In this document: positions 9,880 to 18,476 of the stretch, piece after piece
Position numbering within the stretch: the first letter of the stretch is position 1
How the letters are laid out: each line of letters begins with the position of its first letter
Assembly (NCBI GenBank): GCA_963830775.1
Contig: CAWHNT010000051.1
Span: 1-21,541, forward strand
Direction: 5' to 3'
Source: CAWHNT01 sp963830775
GTDB lineage: Bacteria > Pseudomonadota > Alphaproteobacteria > Geminicoccales > Geminicoccaceae
Length of the DNA stretch: 21,541 nt
Translations under genes and position numbers: made by a program
Notes under the pieces: model-generated
Told to the model about the DNA's origin: nothing
Database searches by the model: none
Seen by the model: only the letters and a program-made list of their open reading frames with translations

Positions 9880-10918
9880 CTCGCCGAGCGCGGGCTCGCC
9901 GCGATCTGGCAGGAGGTGCTGGGCACCCGAGGAAGTCGGCGTCACCGACAACTTCTTCGAGCTCGGCGGCGATTCCATCCTCACCTTGAAGGTCGTGGCC
10001 CGGGTCCGCGGCCGGCCGGAGCTCGGCCTCGACCTCAAGCTGCGCGACCTGATGCTGAAGCCCACCATCGCCCAGCTCTGCGCCGGCAAGGAAGGGCCGG
10101 CGGCCGGCACCGCACCCGACCCGGTCCTGGCGCTGAACCGGGCCCTGCCGGCCAGCCGGCCGCTGTTCTGCCTCCATGCCGGGTTCGGCACGGTGTTCGA
10201 CTACGAGACCCTGGCCCGCCGCCTCGATGGCGAGGTGCCGGTGCTGGGCCTGCAGTGCCGGATGCTGCTCGACCCTGCCTGGCAGGACAGCTCGATCCAA
10301 GCGATGGCACAGGACTACGCCCGGCACGTCCGCGCGCGGCAGGAGCACGGGCCCTACCGCCTGCTCGGCTGGTCGCTGGGCGGCAGCCTTGCCGTCCTGG
10401 TCGCCCGCCTGCTGGAGGATCAGGGCCAGACGGTCGAGCTCTGCGCCGTGGTCGACCCCTACGTGCCGGGCGAGCCCGGCACCGGCATCGCCTGGCGCGA
10501 CGAGCTCGCGGCCTTCCTGCGCTTCACCCTGCCGCAGGCCGGCGAGCCCGACCCGGCGCTCCTCGACCGGCTGCAGGACAGGGCGACACGGCCGCCCTGG
10601 CCCAGCTGATCGGGCGTCACATCGGCAGGGGCACCGGCCGGCTCGTCACCGGCTGCGGAGGAGCTGGCGCAGATGTTCGCCGTCGCCTTGCGCCTGCGCG
10701 CTCTGTCCGAGGCGATGCCGCCGCTGCCCCGGATCGCGGCCGAGCCCACCTCGTGGTGGCTCAGGGGCCGCGAGAGCGCCCGCCGGCTCTTCCGCGAGCA
10801 GACCGGGCGGCCCGGCCGGATGCGCGAGCTCGACGGCACGCATTTCGGCCTGCTGCGGGACCCGGCCCTGCTGGAGGGCGTGGCCGGAGCCCTGGCGGCG
10901 ACCCTGGAGCCTGCCTGA
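9880..10918 (+). other. NRPS carrier domain 2 and terminal thioesterase
   Basis: The carrier domain shows NFFELGGDSILTLKVVARVR (Ser codon 9974-9976). The thioesterase begins LFCLHAGFGTVFDYETLARR, has the nucleophile elbow GWSLGG (Ser codon 10373-10375), VDPYVPG with a candidate catalytic Asp, and GTHFGLL with the catalytic His (codon 10841-10843). A type I thioesterase releases the finished peptide by hydrolysis or cyclisation and shows this is the last NRPS module. Frameshifts near 10580 and 10665 separate the Ser and His parts. Confidence 0.82.
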
Positions 10919-10921
10919 GCG

Positions 10922-11885
10922 ATGCCGCTCGACCCCGACATCGAGACCTTCCTCGACCTCGTGGCGCTCGGCCGCACGGCGGGCAGGCAGCGTCCGATGC
11001 ACGCCATGAGCGTCGCGCGAGGCCCGCGCCGCCTTCGCCCAGTCCGCGGCGGTCCTCGAGGGCGGGCTCGGCAGGCCGGTGTGGACGCGAGATCGCCTGG
11101 TACCGGCCCGGGACGGTGCCGCCGTCCCGGTCAGGCTCTACGCCGCCGGCCCGCCGTCACCGGCCGCACCCCTGCCGGTCATGCTGTTCTTCCATGGCGG
11201 CGGCTATGTCGTGGGCGACCTCGATTCGCATGACGGCCTGTGCCGCGACCTCGCCCATCGCTCCGGCTGGGCGGTGCTCTCGGTCGGCTACCGGCTGGCA
11301 CCCGAGCACAGGTTCCCGACCGCCCTGCACGACGCCCAGGACGCCGCGGCCTGGCTCGCCGCGGAGGGGGCCGGGCACGGGCTCGACGTGCGCCGCCTGG
11401 TCGTGGCCGGCGACAGCGTCGGCGGCACGCTGGCAGCCGTGCTGGCGATCCTGGCCGCGCGCGAGCCGGCCCGGATGAGGCTGACGCCGCTGCTCCAGCT
11501 CCTGATCTATCCCGTCACCGACGCCGCCGGCGACCACGCCTCGCGCCGGCGCTTCGCGGAAGGGCACCTGCTCGAGGCGGCGTCGCTGGCGTGGTTCTGG
11601 CGCCATTACGAGACCGATCCCGCCGACCGCCGCGACTGGCGCTTCTCCCCGCTCCATGCGCCGGACCTCGCCGGCGTGGCACCCGCCCTGCTGCTGCTGG
11701 CGGAGTACGATCCCCTGCTCGACGAGGGTCTGGCCTACGGCCGCCGGCTGCAGGCGGCGGGGGTCACGGTCGAGGTCGACGTCCGCCCCGGCATGACCCA
11801 CGACTTCCTGCGCATGGAGAGCGTCACGGCCGAAGCCGCCCGGACGCGCGAGCTCCTGGCGCAAAGGCTGCGCCGGCTGGCCTGA
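10922..11885 (+). pseudogene. HSL/GDXG-family alpha/beta hydrolase (esterase), one frameshift near the N-terminus
   Basis: The ATG lies 3 bases after the NRPS stop, indicating one transcript. The first frame reads MPLDPDIETFLDLVALGR; after an apparent one-base insertion near 11017 the other frame continues as EARAAFAQSAAVLEGGLG. Family motifs are complete: oxyanion-hole HGGG (His codon 11193-11195), nucleophile GDSVGG (Ser codon 11415-11417), acid EYDPLLDEG, and GMTHDFL with the catalytic His (codon 11799-11801). The reconstructed length of about 320 residues is normal. In this context it may hydrolyse an ester or lactone of the siderophore, but the family is broad and no substrate can be read from sequence. 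Its 3' end overlaps the convergent reductase gene by 62 bp. Confidence 0.85.
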
Positions 11886-13110
11886 GGCGGGCGGCCAGGA
11901 GACGGGCCCGCCTCTTCCTGGCCCAGATGACGACGCCGGTGACGGAAAGCGTGGCGACGACCAGGCCCATGAGCGAGACCAGGATGCGGCCGGGCAGGCC
12001 CAGGATGCGGCCGCTGTGCAGCGGGAACTGGGCCTGGACGAAGATGTCGGCGGCGGTGCCCTGCCAGGGGATCCGGCCGCCGAGCGGACGGCCGTCGCTG
12101 CCGTCATAGTAGAGGAGGGCAGGGCCCACGCCGGCCTGCCCGTGATCCCCGCCCGGGTGGAAGAAGCCCAGCGCGTAGATGCCGAACTCGGGGCTGTAGA
12201 AGGCGGCCCCCACGGGCTCCTCCCAGCCCCGGCTGGCGGCCTCGGCGGCCCCGGCCTCGATCACGGCGGCAAAGCCCACGCGCGGCTCGATCGGCTGCTC
12301 GTGGTCGACGGGCTCGCGCAGGTCGAACGGCGTTGGCGTGACCTCCGAGACCAGCGACATGACCGGGTAGAACACCTCGCGGTAGAGGTTCAGCGAGAAG
12401 GCGGTGAAGGCCAGGACGAAGAGCAGCGCCCAGGTCCACAAGCTGAAGGCGCGGTGGACGTCGAAGGCGATCCGGAAGGGGCTGCCGGTCGTCTTGATCC
12501 GCCAGGCGGGCTGCCAGCGCGCCCACCAGCCCCGTGCGGCCCGGCCCGGGTCCGGCGCCTGGCGCACCGGCAGGGTGAGGTAGAAGCCGACGAAGCAGTC
12601 GACCGTCCAGACCATGGCGACCACGCCCAGGAGCAGCATGCCCCAGGGGATGTGCCCGAATTCCGGGACATGCAGGCTGTAGTGCAGGACGTAGAGGAAC
12701 GAGACCAGGGTCTCGCGGCTGATCGGCCAGGCGGCGCCCCATTCGCGCCGGCCGAGCTCGGCCCCGCTCGCCGGGTCGAGGAAGACCTGGTTGTAGCCGG
12801 GCTCGAAGAGATGGCCGGTGGCGGGATCGACCCGCGGCTCGACGCCCAGCAGGAGAGCATGGCCGGGCTCGGGGGTGAGCGGGACATAGGTCACCCGGAC
12901 GCGCGGGTCCCGCGCCTCGACCGCGGCCGCAAGCTCCAAAGACGGGATGGCCGGGCCCATGCTCGCGGCCTTGAGGAGGTGCGGGTTCAGGAGCTCGTCC
13001 AGCTCGTGATCCCAGGAGATCACGGCCCCGGTGAGGCCGGAGACGAAGAGGAAGCCGGCGATGCCGAGGCCGAGCCAGCGGTGGAGGCGGCCCAGGGCCG
13101 AGCGGAGCAC
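11824..13110 (-). CDS. PepSY-domain membrane protein, siderophore-iron reductase type
   Basis: This intact 428-residue inner-membrane protein has about four membrane segments: residues 12-33, 155-180, 222-241 and 376-396. It has PepSY-associated helix motifs (RLHRWLGLGIAGFLFVSGLTG; FDVHRAFSLWTWALLFVLAF) and conserved histidines in these segments (LHRW, VLHYSLH, DVHRA). FoxB-like proteins of this family sit beside TonB receptors and help release iron from hydroxamate siderophores at the inner membrane. The GTG start (13108-13110) is 20 bp after the receptor stop, so the two form one minus-strand operon. The C-terminal 28 residues are Arg/Ala-rich and run through the 3' end of the convergent esterase; the tail may be extended relative to relatives. 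Confidence 0.87.
   Translation of the reverse strand: MLRSALGRLHRWLGLGIAGFLFVSGLTGAVISWDHELDELLNPHLLKAASMGPAIPSLELAAAVEARDPRVRVTYVPLTPEPGHALLLGVEPRVDPATGHLFEPGYNQVFLDPASGAELGRREWGAAWPISRETLVSFLYVLHYSLHVPEFGHIPWGMLLLGVVAMVWTVDCFVGFYLTLPVRQAPDPGRAARGWWARWQPAWRIKTTGSPFRIAFDVHRAFSLWTWALLFVLAFTAFSLNLYREVFYPVMSLVSEVTPTPFDLREPVDHEQPIEPRVGFAAVIEAGAAEAASRGWEEPVGAAFYSPEFGIYALGFFHPGGDHGQAGVGPALLYYDGSDGRPLGGRIPWQGTAADIFVQAQFPLHSGRILGLPGRILVSLMGLVVATLSVTGVVIWARKRRARLLAARLRPAGAAFAPGARASGRLRP
11884..11923. terminator. Two overlapping perfect hairpins at convergent gene ends
   Basis: Immediately after the esterase stop, GAGGCGGGC (11884-11892) pairs perfectly with GCCCGCCTC (11906-11914), while GGCCAGGA (11893-11900) pairs perfectly with TCCTGGCC (11916-11923). 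The stems interleave, so only one can form at a time. Being GC-rich and located between convergent genes, they may act as a bidirectional terminator; there is no long T-tract. They lie inside the last codons of the reductase gene. Confidence 0.5.
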
Positions 13111-13130
13111 GGGGCCGGATTCTCAGCCCT

Positions 13131-15355
13131 TCACCACCGCCAGCCCAGGGTGGCGATCACGGTGCGGCCCACGCCCCAGTTGCAGTCGAAGACCGAGAAG
13201 CAGGTGGTGTAGTCCTTGTCGAGCAGGTTGTTGGCGTTGAGGGCCAGCGACGCGCCGCGCAGGGGCTCGTGGAGGGCGCCGAGATCGTAGCGGGCGGCGG
13301 CGTCGAACAGGAGATAGTCGCCGTTCTCCAGCTCGTTCTGCGGGTCGGCGTAGCTGGAGCCGACATAGCGGGCACCGCCGCCGAGCAGGAGGCCGCGCAG
13401 GAAGGTGCCCTGGAAGGTGTAGTCGAGCCAGGCCGAGGCCAGATGGCTGGGTGCCAGGGTGGGCTCCTTCCCCTCCCGGCTGACGCCGGTGGCATCCGGG
13501 TTGTCCTTCGTCACCTCGGCGTCGTTGTAGGCGTAGGCCAGCGTCAGATCGAGGCCGGCCATCAGGCTGGCATTGGCCTCGACCTCGATGCCGCGCGAGC
13601 GGACCTCGCCCACCTGGGTCAGGGCGAAGGGGCCGTTGTCCGGGTCCGGGCCGACCACGTTCTCCTTCACCAGGTCGTAGGCCGCGACGGCGAAGAAGCC
13701 GTTGAACCAGGTGGGCTTGTACTTGAGGCCGACCTCGTACTGCCGGCCCTCCGTGGGCTCGAACTGGTTGCCCTCGAAGTCGGTGCCGCCCGTGGGCAGG
13801 AACGAGGTGCTGTAGCTGACATAAGGGGCGAGGCCGAACGGGGTGACGTAGGAGAGGCCCGCCCGGTAGGTCCACTCGTGGTCGGTCCGCTCCTGGGTGT
13901 CGCCGTTCTCGACCAGGAGGTCGTCGGTCGTGGCCCTGGCCCAGTCGTGGCGCGCACCCATGGTGAGGATGAAGCCGCCCAGCTTCAGCTGGTCCTGCAG
14001 GTAGGCGCCGTAGTTCTCGTTGAGATAGCGCTCGCTGATGTAGGGGAACACGTCGCCGACCGGCTGGTCGTAGTCGGGATCGCGGTAGTTGAGGCTCGGT
14101 GCCAGGCCGCTGCTGAACGTCACCCTGTCGCGCAGATGCTGGTAGTCGAGGCCGCCCAGCAGGGTGTGGGTCACGGGCCCGGTCCGGACGTCGCCCTGGA
14201 GCTGGGTGTCGACGGTGATGTCCCGCCGGTCCTCCTCGAACCCGTCGAGGAAGCGCTCGACCGTGGTCGTCGTCGGATCGGTCACACCCTGGAAGAAGCT
14301 GACCCGGCTCGTGTCCATGTGCGCGTAGCGGAAGTTCTGGCGCAGCTCGAGCCACTCCAGAGGCCGGCTCTGGAACGCATAGCCAAGCATCTCGTGCTCG
14401 TAGTCGACGTTGCCGTAGTCGCCCTGGTTGAGCCCGATGTGGCTGAGATCGCCATCCTCCTTGCGGAAGACGGCCTCCTGGCCGACCTTGTCCTGCAGGT
14501 AGTTGCCGAGCAGGGTAAGCGAGGTGTCGGCGCCGAAATTGACCGTGGCGGCGGGGGCGATGTACTGCCGCTCGTCCGGCGCGTCCTGGCCGAAGCGGTA
14601 ATCGATCGGCGCGTCGGCGTCGCGCTGCAGTGCGGTCAGGCGATAGAGCAGGCGCCCGTTCGGGTCGACCGGCCCGCCCAGGTCGAAGGCCGCCTGGGCG
14701 CGCTCATAGCTGCCGGCCTGCGCCTGCAGCTCGGCCTCGAACTCGCCCGGCGGCCGCCGCGAGACGCGGTTGACGAGGCCGCCCGGGTCGGACTGGCCGT
14801 AGAGGGTCGAGGTGGGCCCGCGGAAGACGTCGAAGCGCTCGATCCCGAACGGCTCGTAGCGGTAGTTCACCGGGCTCACGAGCCCGTCCACGTAGCTGCC
14901 GCCGAAGGCGCTGGTGAAGCCGCGGATGACGAAGAACGGGTTGTTCTGGTTCTGGTCGCCGCCGAACGGCTGCGCCCACACGCCCGGCGTGTAGAGCAGG
15001 GCCTGCGGGTCGCTCTGCACGTTCGCACCGTGAGCTGGTCGCGGGTGATCACCGAGACCGACTGCGGGATCTCGAGCACGGGCGTATCGGTCTTGGTGCC
15101 GACCGAGGACTGCGTCGCGACGAAGCCGGGCGGCGACTGGACCGCGTTCTGCCGCTCGCTCGCCCCCTCCACCGAGATGGGATCGAGCACGATGGCACCC
15201 TCGCCGGTGGCGGGCGCCGCAGGGGCGGGCGCCGGCTCGCCCGCCCCCGCCGGCGAGGCGAGGACCAGCATGGCGGCAGCGAGCGCCCGGCCCCTGCCGC
15301 CGCCACGATGGGTGGGGTCTCCAGCGACGATGTCGCGGCCGAGGCGGAGCGCCAT
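13131..15355 (-). pseudogene. TonB-dependent ferric-siderophore receptor (FoxA/FhuA-like), one frameshift in plug
   Basis: The reconstructed outer-membrane receptor is about 741 residues, a normal size. The N-terminus has a signal peptide (ALAAAMLVLASPAGAGE) and a TonB-box-like IVLDPISVEG. The plug domain contains VLEIPQSVSVITRDQL, FFVIRGF, YEPFGIERFDVFRGPTS and LYGQSDPGGLVNRVSRRP. The barrel ends with NLLDKDYTTCFSVFDCNWG and a terminal aromatic residue in LGWRW, as in hydroxamate-siderophore receptors with a paired-cysteine last loop. Frames change near 15024: QLTVR in one frame, NVQSDPQALLYTPG in the other, consistent with one missing base. Otherwise the gene is clean, so the indel may be a sequence error. 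It is the first gene of an operon with the PepSY reductase. Confidence 0.87.
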
Positions 15356-15519
15356 GCTTCTCTTGACCCACCATGAACCCTGCGGAGACGGCCCCGACCG
15401 CCCCTTCCCCAGCCTGACGAACGAGGCTCGGCCGGCCCGCAGAAATTCCTGTGGATAACGCTCGGTCCATAGTCATTCTTGTCATAACTTACCTTACCCA
15501 TCAAAAACGGCGGTCTGGG
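15356..15519 (-). promoter_or_regulatory. Upstream region of the siderophore-receptor operon
   Basis: This roughly 160-bp segment is AT-richer than its surroundings, especially 15450-15510, and must hold the receptor promoter unless the neighbouring IS30 remnant supplies it. Read on the minus strand it contains GTTATGACAAGAATGACTAT (RC of 15463-15482 area), which vaguely resembles iron-responsive operators but is not a clear Fur or RirA box. No confident -35/-10 pair was found. Confidence 0.3.
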
Positions 15520-15598
15520 GTGCAATCCATTCTGAAGTGCGACTACCTAGCCCTGACAACGGTTTAGGAGGAGGCTCGAGGCTCAGGATGGAATGCAC
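15520..15598. repeat. Imperfect 16-bp inverted repeat, probable IS30-type terminal region
   Basis: 15520-15535 (GTGCAATCCATTCTGA) pairs with 15583-15598 (TCAGGATGGAATGCAC) at 14 of 16 positions. The right arm contains the ATG from which one transposase frame opens. It may be the end and sub-terminal repeat of the IS30-type element or a hairpin limiting transposase translation. The opposite end of the element is missing, so the terminal repeat cannot be verified. Confidence 0.4.
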
Positions 15599-16056
15599 GT
15601 AATGACACTTCACCTTGGAAGAGCGCCGCACGCTCTTCCGGCTGGTGGACGCCAGGCTGCCGATCAAGGAGATCGCAGGCCGGCTCGGCCGCCACCGCTC
15701 CACCATCTACCGCGAGATCGCCCGCAACGAGTTCCGCGAGGTGAAGCAATACCGCGGCTACTACCCCGTCACCGCCCAGGACAGCGTCAGGCGCCGTCGC
15801 CGTCGCAAGCTCGTCCGGGATCCACGCCAGCGCGGTCAGATCGTTGAGAAATTGAAGCTATGCTGGTCGCCCGAGCAGATCGCAGGCCGCTTTAAGCTCA
15901 CTGGCGAGGACGGCTGTCTGTGCCACGAGACGATCTACCAGTTCGTCTACAGCCCGGAAGGACGTGCCCTCGAGCTGCACCGCCATCTGCTCCGTGCAGA
16001 CGGCTGCGGCGTCAACGCTTCGCCCGCAAGCCGCGCAGCCCGAAAATCCCGCTCGC
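15593..16056 (+). pseudogene. IS30-family transposase, N-terminal remnant
   Basis: The remnant shows HFTLEERRTLFRLVDARLPI then EIAGRLGRHRSTIYREIARN, the paired helix-turn-helix DNA-binding region of IS30 transposases, followed by WSPEQIAGRFKL and HETIYQFVYSPEGRALELHR. The main frame opens at TTG 15615 (a stop lies just upstream); ATG 15593 is in another frame and would need a one-base correction. A second shift near 15995 leads to RRLRRQRFARKPRSPKIP. The expected catalytic part (GHWEGDL and downstream DDE residues) is absent because sequence changes abruptly near 16051-16060 to a histidine-kinase gene. The copy is inactive. It lies between the receptor's upstream region and the kinase. Confidence 0.85.
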
Positions 16057-17791
16057 ACGGTCCGTGCAGTTTCACGCGCTCGCGGTAGGGGCGCAGCTCG
16101 CCCTCGACGACGGCCCGGAGGCCGGCACCGCGCCACGCGCTGGCCGTAAGCAGGTCGTGCGCCCGGGCCAGGGCGCGTAGCCGTTTGCTCAGCGCGTCGC
16201 GGGCCTCATCCGGCGTTCGATCACCGGAAAGCGAGCGAGCGGCAATCCCCTGGACCACGGCCAGCGTGTTCTTCACCCGATGCGACAGCTCGGCCAGCAG
16301 CAGCCGCTGCCGGTCCTGGGCGAGCTTGCGGTCATTGACGTCCTGCACCACGCGGACGCCGTAGAGGAACCGCCCGTCAGGGTCGCGCACGGCCGTGGCT
16401 GCTATCTCGACCCAGCGCTCGGAGCCATCCGGCCGCCTGTAGCGCTTCTCGCGTGCGTAGGTGTCGATCTCGCCTGCGACCAGTCTGGCGTACTCCACCC
16501 GCTCCTCTCGCGCGTCGTCCGGTTGCGTGATGTCGAACACGGTCCGGCCCGGCAGCTCCTCCCTCGAATAGCCGGTGATGGCACAGATCGCCGGGTTGAC
16601 GCGGAGGAAGCGCCCCTCCGCATCGACCTCGGCGATGCCGACGCCAGCGTGCTCCTGCGTCGCCCTGTAGCGCCCTTCGCGCTCCCGGAGCGCCTGCTCC
16701 ATCAACCTGCGTTCGGTAACATCCCGGCCCACCGACTGGTATCCGAGCAACCGGCCGGCGCGGTCGAACAACGCGCGGTCGGTCCACTGCTCCCAGCCGG
16801 GCTGCCCGTCCCGCAGGACCATGGCGGTTTCGTAGGCGACGGTTGGCGCCTCGGGCGTGAGCTGTGCAATCCGGGCTCTGAATGCGGCCCGTTGCGTCTC
16901 GCCCATCGGCGCCAGCACGCTCGCGCCGACGAGATCCTCGGCACGGCGGCCGAGCCGCTCGGCATAGGCGCGGTTGACGAACGTGATCACGAGATCGGGC
17001 GTGAAGCGGGAGATCAGTTCGGTCTGATCATCCACGACCGCCCGGAACCGCTCCTCGCTCCGCCGCAGCGCCTCTTCGGCGGTGCGCCGGTCGTCGATGT
17101 CGACGCCGACACCGAACCATCGCGAGGCGTGGCCATCCCGGCCGGGTGCCGGCAGGCCGCGACACAGGAACCAGCGATAGGCGCCATCGCGCCCGCGCAG
17201 GCGGTACTCGCCCTCGTAGAGCGCGCCATGGGCCACCGCCTCCTGCCAGGCGGCAGCAGTCGGTTCGCGGTCGTCGGGATGGACCGCCCGCTGCCAGCCC
17301 TCGTCCCGCAGCTCTTCGGCCGAGAGGCCGGTGTACTGCTGATAGCGACGGTTCGTGTAGAGGTTGCGGCCGGACGCATCGGCCACGAACACGAACCCAG
17401 GCATGGCCTCGGCGAGAAGGCGGAACCACCCCTCGGGCTCTCCGGCACCATTCTCCTCGGCCGAATGGTCTACCCCGGTTGTCGCAAGGTGGTGGAGCCT
17501 GACCTCACCGCGATCACCGCCGGGGGTGAGTAAGAGCTCGATGTCGACGCCGAGTGCCGCGAGCCAGGAGAGGAGCTTGTCGACCGAGACGAGGTCGAGC
17601 CGGCCACTTCGCAGCACCTTGGACAGGGTCGGCTGATCGGTGCCGCACCGCCGGGCAGCCTCGGTCTGGGTGAGCGAGCGTCGGCGCACGGCGTCGGCAA
17701 CCGCGGCTGCGAGCCCAGCCTTGACGCTCGCCACGGCACTTGTGCCCTGCCCTGCCCGGCCCTCGACAGTGTGGGCGGCCTCGTGAGCCAT
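16057..17791 (-). pseudogene. XRE HTH - triple PAS - HWE histidine kinase, 3' end lost to IS30 junction
   Basis: One continuous frame begins at ATG 17789-17791 (GGGGAG about 10 bases upstream). Residues about 23-90 are an XRE/HigA-antitoxin-like helix-turn-helix (SLTQTEAARRCGTDQPTLSK, then DKLLSWLAALGVDIELLL). Three PAS/PAC units follow: about 122-248 (LLAEAMPGFVFVADASGRN), 249-372 and 373-495 (TQEHAGVGIAEVDAEGR). The HWE phospho-acceptor box is ELSHRVKNTLAVVQGIAARS with His at about 504. The frame reaches ERVKLHGP (about 578), then runs into IS30 sequence, so the rest of the HATPase domain is missing and kinase activity is unlikely. No transmembrane segment is seen, so a cytoplasmic sensor is implied. 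The upstream-extended start at 17866 lacks family support. An HTH on such a kinase is unusual; no alternative start exists between HTH and PAS. Confidence 0.85.
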
Positions 17792-18476
17792 GGATCGAGG
17801 GCTCCCCAGGCGATCCGGCCGCCTTGGGCAGCGGCCGCCTCGGGTCGAACATGGAACTACTGCCATACCGGGTCAAGCGGCCGCGGGGCAAGAAGAACAT
17901 CGTCGTAGAAGCCGAGCTCAGGTTGCAGCTATCAGCAGCTAACCGTCGAGCGCCACGGAGGCCTACCAGATTAGCTGACGGCGTTTACCACCGGTCCTTC
18001 TTGACCTTCTGATCCTTGGGTCGAGCCGCCCTTCGCCGGCAGGCGACCACTGGCACCCACATGTACGCCACCACGGGCAAGACACTCGGACCGCAGCACG
18101 CCCGATGATAGCGGCGTACGTCCACCGGAACTGTCCTGTGTTGTCTCGTGACGGAGCCACCCTGCGACTTCGATGCGACGGTTCGAGATAAATGCCCAAA
18201 GATCAGGCTAACTCTGAGTTGACACCTTGATGAGCTAATATCAACCAATAGTGCAGGTTCCGGCGCGGTCCTCGGAAGCTCGTTATGACATAGCTCAACA
18301 CGTACAATCGCCGATCGACCGGCACAGGTGGCCGCTCGGTATCGGTTCCGACCTCATCCGGAATCCGGCCCCGATCACGCCGACCTGTCTGCCGAGCGCC
18401 ACGAGTTCGGCTGCCGACCCCGGTCGGCAGTGTCGAGAGCCCATCCCTGGTCTGCCACGCGATCGGCGGGAAGCGC
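17792..18476. other. Intergenic region without a convincing gene
   Basis: About 685 bp between the divergent kinase and autotransporter-like gene. The stretch around 18170-18310 is clearly AT-richer than the window and is the likely promoter zone. Short ORFs here (for example 17851-18012 on the plus strand, MELLPYRVKRPRGKKN) have no recognisable family. No toxin gene was found next to the antitoxin-like HTH. A palindrome at 18411-18430 is listed separately. Confidence 0.5.
18411..18430. promoter_or_regulatory. Near-perfect 20-bp palindrome upstream of autotransporter-like gene
   Basis: CTGCCGACC (18411-18419) and GGTCGGCAG (18422-18430) are perfect reverse complements separated by CC, 46 bp before the ATG. 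The two-base gap is too tight for a normal RNA hairpin loop without losing pairs, so a dimeric repressor or activator site is the more likely reading. The binding protein is unknown. Confidence 0.4.

Noticed and set aside
8650..10191. 513-codon minus-strand open frame opposite NRPS module 2
   Set aside because: All NRPS core motifs lie on the plus strand; no domain is visible in the antisense frame.
12016..13212. 398-codon plus-strand open frame opposite the PepSY reductase
   Set aside because: The minus strand encodes membrane helices and PepSY motifs; the plus frame is low-complexity shadow.
13269..15458. 729-codon plus-strand open frame
   Set aside because: It lies opposite the TonB receptor; composition is Val/Ala/Glu/Arg-rich shadow sequence without motifs.
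15463..15482. Fur/RirA box upstream of the TonB receptor
   Set aside because: The match to known iron-box consensus is weak and not clearly palindromic; kept only as a general upstream region.
16280..17533. 417-codon plus-strand open frame opposite the sensor kinase
   Set aside because: The minus strand encodes unmistakable PAS and HWE motifs; the plus frame is a codon-composition shadow.
17851..18012. Small plus-strand ORF beginning MELLPYRVKRPRGKKN, considered as a toxin partner of the antitoxin-like HTH
   Set aside because: It has no similarity to RelE/HigB-type toxins that I can see, no ribosome site, and opposite orientation to the HTH gene.
18219..18245. TTGACA followed by TAATAT as a sigma-70 promoter
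   Set aside because: The spacing between the two hexamers is only about 11 bases, too short for a standard promoter, though the AT-rich area may still hold one.
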